From contig JAMCQR010000029.1 in assembly GCA_023379555.1 (NCBI GenBank), forward strand, positions 9,870-73,869: a stretch of 64,000 bases of DNA. The letters are read 5' to 3'. Shown piece after piece: positions 54,773 through 64,000 of the stretch. The stretch is from Thermoplasmatota archaeon. GTDB lineage: Archaea > Thermoplasmatota > Thermoplasmata > Thermoplasmatales > GCA-001856825. Under the pieces are notes generated by a model. It had not been told where the DNA came from. It worked only from the letters and a program-made list of their open reading frames with translations, and did no database searches. Position 1 is the stretch's first letter, and every line of letters starts with the position of its first letter. The position numbers and the translations under genes were made by a program.

Positions 54773-54967
54773 TTAGACCCAGTTCAGCCTCTCAATCTTC
54801 CTGTCTTCCTTTGTTTCCTTCTTGAACTTCTTGTAATGCTCTTTGCATAGGTGGACTTTTGTCTTTGAAGTTCCCAGTGAGAATAGCTTATCAGCTTCCT
54901 TACGACTCACAGTCTTAAATTTTGGGTTGATGCACCCTGTTACGTCGCACTTTTCTTCCACTTCCAA
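54773..54967 (-). CDS. Small zinc-finger-like protein
   Basis: 64 residues. Cysteines at CDVTGC (CxxxxC) and CKEHYKKF (CxxH) are spaced like a treble-clef or similar zinc site, followed by a basic tail (KKETKEDRKIERL). A TATAA-type box lies upstream. No named family. It could be a ribosome- or DNA-associated mini-protein. Confidence 0.6.
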   Translation of the reverse strand: MEVEEKCDVTGCINPKFKTVSRKEADKLFSLGTSKTKVHLCKEHYKKFKKETKEDRKIERLNWV

Positions 54968-55063
54968 TTATTTATTCTACGTTTATAATCTTTTATACTC
55001 TCAAGTGACGAGAATAAAATTTTAATACAAGTGCACCATTACGTCCGAGGAGGGGCAGTGAAC

Positions 55064-55408
55064 ATGAAAATGTTAAGCATACTGCTAATAGCAGTATTAG
55101 CAGTCTCTATGCCTGTTACAATTGTGCATGGCCAGGCGAATTTGGACATAAAAGCACCAGCTGTTACTAATAACTCCACTCAAATAAATGGCATCGTACA
55201 AAGAGCATTTGGATTGGTGGCGGGAGTTTCTGGGCTTATAATTGCCATCTTGTGGGTTCCTATAGCGGTCGGGTACTTTTCCAAGGACCTTGACAGAAAG
55301 GCAGATGCAAAGGAGAGGACCAAGGACGCCTTAATCGGTACCGTACTTTTCGTGATGGCGATCAGCGGAGTGCTCTACGCAGTGGTGCATTTCATAGTGG
55401 TCGGATAG
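55064..55408 (+). CDS. Pilin-like small membrane protein (VirB2/TrbC topology)
   Basis: 114 residues from the ATG at 55064, eight bases after GGAGGGG (55049-55055); an ATG at 55031 precedes this signal and is rejected. A signal peptide (MLSILLIAVLAVSMPVTIV, cleavage likely after HGQ-A) is followed by two membrane helices (about residues 50-72 and 92-112) separated by a charged loop. That is the topology of VirB2/TrbC conjugation pilins and of the archaeal Ced/Ted pilins. Sequence identity to those was not tested. It is the first gene of the transfer-like cluster, 12 bases before the polytopic membrane protein gene. Confidence 0.6.
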   Translation: MKMLSILLIAVLAVSMPVTIVHGQANLDIKAPAVTNNSTQINGIVQRAFGLVAGVSGLIIAILWVPIAVGYFSKDLDRKADAKERTKDALIGTVLFVMAISGVLYAVVHFIVVG

Positions 55409-55420
55409 CGAAGATCTGAT

Positions 55421-56545
55421 ATGGATATCGTTGGGACAATAGTATCAGCAATAGTCAAGGCTCTAGGCTACGTTATTTCTGCAGTAGTCCTGGCAGCAAG
55501 GCCAATACTCGTCTCACTCTATAACCAGTTCATATCTAGGGATCTATTGCGCCCAGGTGAAGCATACCCCAATATCACCTCGGGAACTCTTGGAAGCGGG
55601 GTGCAGTATCTTTACTATTACACATTATTCCAGATATATGACCCGGTACTGACGCTGATACTGGTGGCACTTGGGATATTAATACTTTTGAACAGCAGCC
55701 TGAATCTGGGGTACAATCTGAAACATATTTGGATTAAAATTCTACTTATAATTATTGTTTCAAACCTGGCCTTCTTTCTGGCAGAGGACTTGATATTCTT
55801 GGCAGGAATCATATATTCCACTCTTTGGACCTATGGGGGGAGCAATCACAATTTTGCAAATGGTAACAACATTCTGGGAGGCTTACAACTCGGTGGTAGT
55901 GCTGGCGCCGATGTAAGTTTCCTGATTCTTGTTATATTCATTTTTCTTATGCTTTTCCTCCTAATCTACCTTGCATTCAGACTGGCGATTCTTTACACAT
56001 TTCCCATCATTCTTCCAATCTTCTCCATTTTCTACTTACTTCCACAGACACAGGAGCTTGCTAAGAGAAGCTGGGATATATTCATTGATTCCGTATTTGC
56101 CCCAGTTCTGATGGCCTTTCCCCTGATTCTATCAACTTATGTCAAAAATAACAGCATGTTGACATTGGGTTTCCTGGCGCTGACAGACGCTATTCCTATA
56201 CTTTTGTCTAAATCTGGTTCCTCAAAGATTGCAGGACTATTTCTCGGTCAATCTGTCTCAACCGCTGCCCAAAAGTCAATGAGTTATGCCAAAACAGGCT
56301 ACAGAACGGCAATGACTGCAGCGACTACTGCTTATGGCGGAGGAGCTCAGCTGATCAGTCAGATTTCGGCTTCAAAAAAAGAGACCTCTGGAACGATCAG
56401 ACAATTTTCGGATAGGCTCTCAAGCACCAAGCAGCAGAGTTACTCCGAATCAATGTTTTTCAAACCAATTGCAAATGGAAATCCAAAGGAACCACTTTTT
56501 CACGAAGATAATTCACATTCTTCCACGTTAGGGAAGGCATCCTGA
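55421..56545 (+). CDS. Polytopic membrane protein, VirB6/TrbL/CedA-like
   Basis: 374 residues with six or seven hydrophobic helices: about 9-30, 68-92, 104-135 (long, perhaps two), 163-200 (two), 225-245 and 250-265. The C-terminal ~100 residues are polar and Ser/Thr/Gln-rich, presumably cytoplasmic. It sits between the pilin-like gene and the VirB3/VirB4-like pair, the place of VirB6/CedA in conjugation and DNA-import systems. The call rests on topology and context, not on a signature motif. Its stop TGA and the next ATG share one base (TGATG). Confidence 0.55.
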   Translation: MDIVGTIVSAIVKALGYVISAVVLAARPILVSLYNQFISRDLLRPGEAYPNITSGTLGSGVQYLYYYTLFQIYDPVLTLILVALGILILLNSSLNLGYNLKHIWIKILLIIIVSNLAFFLAEDLIFLAGIIYSTLWTYGGSNHNFANGNNILGGLQLGGSAGADVSFLILVIFIFLMLFLLIYLAFRLAILYTFPIILPIFSIFYLLPQTQELAKRSWDIFIDSVFAPVLMAFPLILSTYVKNNSMLTLGFLALTDAIPILLSKSGSSKIAGLFLGQSVSTAAQKSMSYAKTGYRTAMTAATTAYGGGAQLISQISASKKETSGTIRQFSDRLSSTKQQSYSESMFFKPIANGNPKEPLFHEDNSHSSTLGKAS

Positions 56546-57126
56546 TGACAAGACTTCTTAAGTTCAAGACGAGCTCCCTGAAAATAGGGCCACTGAGTGA
56601 TGCTATATTATTCAGAGCTCTCCTGCTGGCTGGAATTCTGATAATATCCCTTTTTATTTTCGGAATGTGGGGTGCAGTAGTCACTTTATTAGCTCCTGTA
56701 TTACTGCTACGCATCGGGGATGATTTCCTCGATGAGTATCTCTTCAAGAAAATAAAGGGTGGAGAGGAAGTTATACTTACCACTTTAAGCAAGGAATACG
56801 ATCTTTACGAACTGTTTACCATGACTTTCAGCTTCTCTGAACCCCAGGATAAGGGGATACTTGAACAATGGATCACCCTGCTGAACAATTTCAAAAATGA
56901 TCTTCTTCTCATAAGGTTCCCCTACAGATTCCCGGTCGAAAGATATATTGTTGGAAGGGGGGAATATGATAGTCTATTCAACGAAGAGGAATTTTACGTT
57001 GACGCTTATTTCATCGCCGTAAAGAAAAATCATTCAGAGGATTTCGAGAAGTCAGTAGGTGCTGCTGGCCTTACTTACAGGAAAGTGAGTGAAGAGGAGG
57101 AAGAATATATTGGAAGCTCAATCTAG
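56545..57126 (+). CDS. VirB3-like membrane protein with cytoplasmic domain
   Basis: 193 residues. Two helices near the N-terminus (LLLAGILIISLFIFGMWGAVV and TLLAPVLLLRIG, about residues 26-58) are followed by a soluble domain of about 130 residues with alternating strands and helices. VirB3/PrgI proteins are small, have one or two N-terminal helices and precede VirB4; the extra soluble domain looks like the N-terminal domain of VirB4 transferred to this protein. Translationally coupled (TGATG) to the gene before and overlapping the ATPase gene after it. Confidence 0.5.
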   Translation: MTRLLKFKTSSLKIGPLSDAILFRALLLAGILIISLFIFGMWGAVVTLLAPVLLLRIGDDFLDEYLFKKIKGGEEVILTTLSKEYDLYELFTMTFSFSEPQDKGILEQWITLLNNFKNDLLLIRFPYRFPVERYIVGRGEYDSLFNEEEFYVDAYFIAVKKNHSEDFEKSVGAAGLTYRKVSEEEEEYIGSSI

Positions 57127-58693
57127 CACCGTCATAAAGTCGTTCCAGAAGGAAGATTACTTAGTCAGGAAAGGCAAGGCGATAACGTACATTGAAATCA
57201 AAGATATGCCATTCGAACTGAGGGATAATTTCAAGCTTAAATTGGCGACTGAAAATCCACAGGTGGGACAGATAATACAGATACATCCTGTTCCTGAAAG
57301 AAACACCTGGAATTTGCTGAATAGGGAATTGGAGAAACTCTTCCTGAATCTTACTGGAAAGCAGAGAATTGGTGACAGGGAGACAGAGAATCATAAGATA
57401 ATGCTGGATAACCTCAATAGATTGAAGGAGGACGTTGCATCAGGGAAAGAAACCATTGTGAAGTATTCCATGGCTTATTTCATACGGGGGGAACCAATTA
57501 AACTCAGACGTACGAAGAAATTATCTATCAACTATCTCAGGAACATTGGAGTAAGGCCTGTGGTTAAGATATCTTGCGATAGCAGGGTCAGGAATCAAAT
57601 AATAGAGGGCAAATTGGATGGAATATACTTGAATGTTGCCTCTGCGGCACACATAATTCCTTTTAATAACGGGTACCTTTTCCAAAGTGGGGGGACATTT
57701 TATGGGATTGACGAATTGACAAATGCCCCCGTATTCATTGAAAGGAGCAAATTTCCTTCTTCACACGAATTGGTCGTTGGAATGACCGGTTTTGGGAAAT
57801 CCTTCTTCGTCAAGACTACCATGTTTAGGGAAAAAGTGTCAAGGAAGGTCAGAATAAAGATCATCGACCCACTTGATGAGTACAAAAGCCTTGGAGAGGC
57901 ACTTGGTTCAACTAATGTGGATCTAATGAACCTAAAAATGAGCATGCTTGAAAAGGTGGAATTTCTTACGGTAAAGGAAAATGTAGATCGCTCTCTGGCC
58001 CTGCTGATGTCACTTTTTGAATTAAAAACAGAAGATAGAGGGGTGATAGACACAGCACTTACTATAATGTATGAGAAGGGGGAGAACCTGCAATTCCTAC
58101 AGGATTATATCAGGAAACAAAGAATTGAAACTTACAACATTATTTCACCACTATTTGAAGGGTCGTTAAGGAAGTTCATTTCTGGAGAAAACCCAGACCT
58201 CACTGGAGACATCGTGATGAATCTGGGGAATGTGCCTAAGAGGTTGCTACCGTTCTACATGCTGCTCTCTTTAGATCTGATTATGAGATCGCATGACTCA
58301 GACATTACGAATCTCGTGATAGACGAGGCACATTATCTATTGCAGGATGATACCGTCGGCACCCTGGAGAGATACCTGAGACACGCGAGGCATGGAAACG
58401 TATCAATGATCCTCATATCACAGTCCGCAAACGATTTCACCAGATCAAAATCTACCGTTTCTGTCCTCGAAAACTGCTCAATACACGTTTTGTTAAAACA
58501 CCAGAACATAACAAGGGAGATGGCAGAATTTTACAACATTGACGAGAAACTTGATGACTTCCTCAGAAATGGTGCGGGCTTTAACGGGAAAGATTCTCTT
58601 GCCATGCTGAAGATGCCGGGATACAATTCTATATTGAGAATCAGGTCAAATCCGGAGGAGATGAGAATAGTCAATGGCTTACGCAAGGATTGA
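57110..58693 (+). CDS. VirB4-like conjugation/secretion ATPase
   Basis: 527 residues from a TTG at 57110 placed 9-10 bases after GGAGG; GTG at 57089 is the alternative. Walker A is VGMTGFGKSFFVKT, Walker B NLVIDEAHYLL, and after it the arginine/sensor region SMILISQSANDFTRS, all in the order of the VirB4/HerA/TraG P-loop ATPases. There is an N-terminal non-ATPase region of about 220 residues. It overlaps the next gene by 20 bases. The role is powering substrate transport or pilus assembly; conjugative relaxase is not seen here. Confidence 0.75.
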   Translation: MEAQSSTVIKSFQKEDYLVRKGKAITYIEIKDMPFELRDNFKLKLATENPQVGQIIQIHPVPERNTWNLLNRELEKLFLNLTGKQRIGDRETENHKIMLDNLNRLKEDVASGKETIVKYSMAYFIRGEPIKLRRTKKLSINYLRNIGVRPVVKISCDSRVRNQIIEGKLDGIYLNVASAAHIIPFNNGYLFQSGGTFYGIDELTNAPVFIERSKFPSSHELVVGMTGFGKSFFVKTTMFREKVSRKVRIKIIDPLDEYKSLGEALGSTNVDLMNLKMSMLEKVEFLTVKENVDRSLALLMSLFELKTEDRGVIDTALTIMYEKGENLQFLQDYIRKQRIETYNIISPLFEGSLRKFISGENPDLTGDIVMNLGNVPKRLLPFYMLLSLDLIMRSHDSDITNLVIDEAHYLLQDDTVGTLERYLRHARHGNVSMILISQSANDFTRSKSTVSVLENCSIHVLLKHQNITREMAEFYNIDEKLDDFLRNGAGFNGKDSLAMLKMPGYNSILRIRSNPEEMRIVNGLRKD

Positions 58694-60710
58694 GAGTTCC
58701 ACACGAATCGTTCAGGGAAATCCATTTCTAATTTCATATCTCAAAAGCGGCAAGGTGCTGAAATTGCTATTTTTAAAGGAGAAGGGTTGCCCGTCCAGAT
58801 TCTACGTAAATGAGGAAAGTGCAGGAGTTTTCCAAAGCAGCGGATTCATAATCGGAAATAAAATCGACTTCAAAAGGAAGGGGAGGAAGATCGTGGTAAA
58901 TGGCGACTCAAGGTTTCTCATCCTACCAGAACAAAACATAGGAGACAGAATTTCAGAGCTTCTTAATGAGGAAGAGGCAGGTTACATTGAATTTGTTTTC
59001 AGGTCGCACCATTTCACATCTTCAAAGAAACATGACAAGTTGGTATTTGACGAAAACTTCCAGAAGATGAGGGAGAGACATGGTTGGAAAGTTATAGCAA
59101 AATTCGAGAATGCAGCACTAGGAGGGTACCTGAAACACATTTTCTCTGGCCCTTCCATCCGCACTAAAGCAACTAAATGGGGGTTCAATCACCCAGTCCT
59201 TGCCATATGGGAAATAAACTATTTTCTGCCGTCAAAGGTGAACCCGTCCGGGCAGAATGGAATAAAGATAGGAACTACAAAGAAGGCTGGAGACATATAT
59301 CTTGATCATGAGAAAAATTTCCACTCACTGCTGGTTGGCTCGACCGGGAGTGGCAAGAGCACAATGGTTGTGAACATAATATCAGAAATAGTCAAGAATA
59401 AACTCGGAAAGGTCATTCTGATAGACCCTCATGGTGATACTTCAAGGCAGGTGGAAAAAATTGAAGCGAAGAAGTTCACAATCTCTCCCCAGTCAGGTAC
59501 AGGCGTCAACGTATTGAAAACGAGTGAGAGCAAAGGAGTGAACTACAGAGTGGCAGAGGATTTCGTTTCAATATTGAAATCAACGAGAGAAATGCAGTAC
59601 ACGGAGTCATTTGTGGGCCCCAGAATGGAGGACCTGATCTCGAGGGGCATTTATTCCATGACGGAAGTTAAAAAGGTTACGATAAGCGACTTTTATAATG
59701 CAATAAAAAACGAAGACTCCAGAAGCAAATTAAGAGAGCTGGCATCTGAAGACAGCACAAGAGATTTCCTGGATGAACTGGAGACCCTACCAAGGGAGGA
59801 GATCATAGGGACGGAAAGGGCTCTAGGAAGAATAGCTTTGGATCCATTTATCAGGTCATATATTTGCAACCCTGAGGACAATGGAATTCTGAACGGGGCG
59901 CTGGACGAAGACGACTTGATCTTGATCAATTTAGACAGGGGGATAATAGGTTATGAAGACTCCAGAATACTGTCAAACATATTTGCAGTATACATATGGT
60001 TCCTTCTTTCGACGCGGAGAACTGGAAACTATTTCTTCTTCCTTGAAGAAGCCCAGGACTACCAATCTAGGCTCATCTCCGACATGATTTCTTCAGGTAG
60101 AAAATTTGGTTTGAGAATATTCTTTGTGACAACGTCATTCAAGGGAATTTCATCAAACCTTGAGGCAATGTTCTTTTCGAATATATCAAATTACATTATT
60201 TTCAGGATGACAGAGCCGGACAAGAATGAATTTGTCAATTTCATGGGGGAGAAGTTTCAATTTCCTTCAGAGCCGCGCAAATTCATCCTGCTCTCTGGAG
60301 GCATGCAATTAAGCGGGGAGACTGATGCCGTCAGTTTTTCGCCAGGTAAAAGCGGCTTCACGGTATCTAATTACAAGTTTGTGACAGAACAAAGCTCAGA
60401 CGAACTTAGAGGGAAACTGCAAGGGATATTCGAACTGTTCGATGAATGCGAGAATTTATTTTTCGTTTTTGAAGTGTTTGCAAAATACCTGAACACATAT
60501 GAAAAGAAGGTAGTAATCCAGGAAGTCAAGGAAATGTCAAGAAACAACCCAAAGGTACATTATGTCGGAAGAACGAGACTTGACACGGAGGGGATCACCG
60601 GCAGATTCGAGATCTTTGAGTACAGCGGAAGCGGCAAGGGCACCAACCGATTGCCAGATATTTTCCTCAGGGTAAGCGAAGGAATAGAAAAGGAACTAAA
60701 AAAGAAATGA
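58674..60710 (+). CDS. VirD4/TraG-like or HerA-like coupling ATPase
   Basis: 678 residues. N-terminal ~215 residues of unassigned type, then Walker A LLVGSTGSGKSTMVV, followed by LIDPHGDTS as in TraG/TraD and HerA-like proteins, and Walker B FFFLEEAQDY. An alpha-helical insertion separates them. Coupling proteins bring DNA to the secretion channel. Together with the VirB4-like ATPase this gives two different ATPases, as in conjugation systems. No predicted membrane helices at the N-terminus, unlike many VirD4. The ORF ends 28 bases before GINS. Confidence 0.7.
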   Translation: MAYARIESSTRIVQGNPFLISYLKSGKVLKLLFLKEKGCPSRFYVNEESAGVFQSSGFIIGNKIDFKRKGRKIVVNGDSRFLILPEQNIGDRISELLNEEEAGYIEFVFRSHHFTSSKKHDKLVFDENFQKMRERHGWKVIAKFENAALGGYLKHIFSGPSIRTKATKWGFNHPVLAIWEINYFLPSKVNPSGQNGIKIGTTKKAGDIYLDHEKNFHSLLVGSTGSGKSTMVVNIISEIVKNKLGKVILIDPHGDTSRQVEKIEAKKFTISPQSGTGVNVLKTSESKGVNYRVAEDFVSILKSTREMQYTESFVGPRMEDLISRGIYSMTEVKKVTISDFYNAIKNEDSRSKLRELASEDSTRDFLDELETLPREEIIGTERALGRIALDPFIRSYICNPEDNGILNGALDEDDLILINLDRGIIGYEDSRILSNIFAVYIWFLLSTRRTGNYFFFLEEAQDYQSRLISDMISSGRKFGLRIFFVTTSFKGISSNLEAMFFSNISNYIIFRMTEPDKNEFVNFMGEKFQFPSEPRKFILLSGGMQLSGETDAVSFSPGKSGFTVSNYKFVTEQSSDELRGKLQGIFELFDECENLFFVFEVFAKYLNTYEKKVVIQEVKEMSRNNPKVHYVGRTRLDTEGITGRFEIFEYSGSGKGTNRLPDIFLRVSEGIEKELKKK

Positions 60711-60738
60711 CTTTATTTCTAGAATATATAGACAGCAA

Positions 60739-61341
60739 ATGAAAGGGGACATTAACAGGAATTTCCTCAATTCAATGGTTAGACTGGAGATAAAGAATAT
60801 AGAGCTCACAGAGGTTCCCTCCACCTTCTATAAGGACGTTAAGAACTATCTTGATGACCTAAGGACAAGAATAGAGACAGAAACAATAAAGAAGAATTCG
60901 AGGACCGCCTCAAGGCTTAACCAGGAAATGGAGGACTCAGAAGGATTCCTTAAGCGAATAGTGGAACAGAGGATATCAAAAATATTGCAAGCAAGAGCAT
61001 TGAGTGACAAGGAGATGATAGAGGGGAAATTAACCCCTGAAGAACAGATATTTTATGAAAACCTCTCCAATGCTGTTTCTGATTTTTCTGAGGAGCTGCT
61101 AAAAGGGGAAATAATACTGGAGAAGAACGAACAGAAAGAGAAAACGGAAAAGCCCGAGGTGACTGACACGAAAGAAGAAAAAGAGGAAGAAAAATTCTCA
61201 ATAGTCCATATTCTTCAGGATATCCCAGACGTTTCCATCATGGGACGCAAACTTATTTTAAGGAAGGAAGACATAGTTACTTTACCGGAAAAATATGCTG
61301 ACATAATTAACAAGCAGGGACTAGGAAAAAAGCTGACCTGA
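60739..61341 (+). CDS. GINS complex subunit (archaeal Gins51/Gins15-like)
   Basis: 200 residues. N-terminal helical A domain (VRLEIKNIELTEVPSTFYKDV, helices to about residue 125), a charged linker (KNEQKEKTEKPEVTDTKEE), then the C-terminal beta B domain IVHILQDIPDVSIMGRKLI with LRKEDIVTLPEKYADII. This A-then-B order is that of Sld5/Gins51. GINS links MCM helicase to primase/polymerase in replication and, in archaea, binds GAN. A GACTTTATTTC box lies about 26 bases upstream. It is followed by the 23S rRNA promoter 14 bases after its stop. Confidence 0.82.
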   Translation: MKGDINRNFLNSMVRLEIKNIELTEVPSTFYKDVKNYLDDLRTRIETETIKKNSRTASRLNQEMEDSEGFLKRIVEQRISKILQARALSDKEMIEGKLTPEEQIFYENLSNAVSDFSEELLKGEIILEKNEQKEKTEKPEVTDTKEEKEEEKFSIVHILQDIPDVSIMGRKLILRKEDIVTLPEKYADIINKQGLGKKLT

Positions 61342-61354
61342 ACCTGATAAGAAA

Positions 61355-61364
61355 TCTATATATA
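61355..61364 (+). promoter_or_regulatory. TATA box of the 23S rRNA gene
   Basis: TCTATATATA, a near-perfect archaeal TATA element, about 25 bases before a predicted transcription start near 61387. It is 13 bases after the stop of GINS, so the 23S gene has its own promoter without a 16S gene before it. An inverted repeat AATCCAATTTTGGATT follows at 61432-61447 in the leader. Confidence 0.6.
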
Positions 61365-61480
61365 CAGTGTATTGCTATAGTTGTTTTGCTCATTGTGCAC
61401 CTGGTGAATATATCATCAGGGAAGGACTGAAATCCAATTTTGGATTAATGAAGGTCAGCATAGGATTAAGATATAGAGAT

Positions 61481-64000
<2,520 letters not shown>

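Noticed and set aside
58674..60710. Reading this ATPase as HerA of the NurA-HerA repair system
   Set aside because: No NurA nuclease gene is adjacent, and the context (pilin-like, VirB6-like, VirB4-like genes) favours a coupling ATPase; sequence alone does not fully exclude HerA.

Overview
The window looks like chromosome from a thermoacidophile-type archaeon of the Thermoplasmatota, most likely Thermoplasmatales or a close sister lineage. The evidence is an archaeal 23S rRNA gene with its own promoter and no 16S gene in front of it (the unlinked rRNA arrangement known from Thermoplasma), many apparently leaderless genes with a TATA-like box about 25 bases before the start codon, archaeal proteins (MptA, archaeal AspRS, Trm56, Taw2, RaSEA, GINS, topoisomerase VI, polyprenyl synthase), and domain fusions I associate with Thermoplasma relatives (CoaD-NTPase, Trm56-HD). 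TAG, TGA and TAA are all used as ordinary stops.

Layout. 1-1500: tail of an ABC substrate-binding protein and a flavin reductase. 1573-9955: Lhr-type helicase, then a tight minus-strand operon of transketolase N and C subunits, transaldolase, a DHH-like phosphoesterase and MptA, then a DtxR-like regulator and malate dehydrogenase. 10045-12130: tRNA-Arg followed by about 2 kb of gene-poor accessory DNA with a gene broken by an in-frame TAG and several hairpins. 12130-21955: isochorismatase-fold protein, a nested inverted repeat, a PadR/ABC-2 exporter operon with a clear palindromic operator candidate, a GH15 glycosidase, a second ABC-2 exporter, an Hsp20/HTH pair, a cobalamin adenosyltransferase and a cupin. 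21966-28027: a sulfur module (SQR-like flavoprotein, TusA, DsrE-like) and carAB. 28228-38382: cupredoxin-like exported protein, P5C dehydrogenase-like ALDH, RecJ/GAN-like nuclease, RaSEA, class II amidotransferase, CoaD-NTPase fusion, NifX-like protein, amino-acid permease, tRNA-Phe, GcvT. 38468-48973: PdxT, AspRS, UbiD-family decarboxylase, polyprenyl synthase, HTH, Trm56-HD, PRPP synthetase, TPR protein, aminotransferase, SHMT-like enzyme. 49197-54743: a five-gene overlapping minus-strand operon HTH-top6B-top6A-MFS-taw2.

55064-60710 is the most interesting part. It holds a compact plus-strand cluster of a small pilin-like protein with signal peptide and two membrane helices (VirB2/TrbC topology), a polytopic VirB6/CedA-like membrane protein, a VirB3-like membrane protein with a cytoplasmic domain, a VirB4-like ATPase and a second VirD4/TraG-like ATPase. 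No relaxase or integrase is visible, and the cluster lies directly before GINS and the 23S rRNA gene. This resembles a domesticated conjugation-type DNA transfer apparatus, comparable to the crenarchaeal Ced/Ted import systems, in a lineage where I do not know of one being described.

The genes together cover non-oxidative pentose phosphate metabolism feeding PRPP synthesis, pyrimidine/arginine precursor synthesis, one-carbon metabolism (GcvT, SHMT-like, MptA), PLP salvage/synthesis, isoprenoid lipids, tRNA modification, replication (GINS, GAN-like) and DNA topology. All names rest on reading the translated sequences and motifs; no database search was run.
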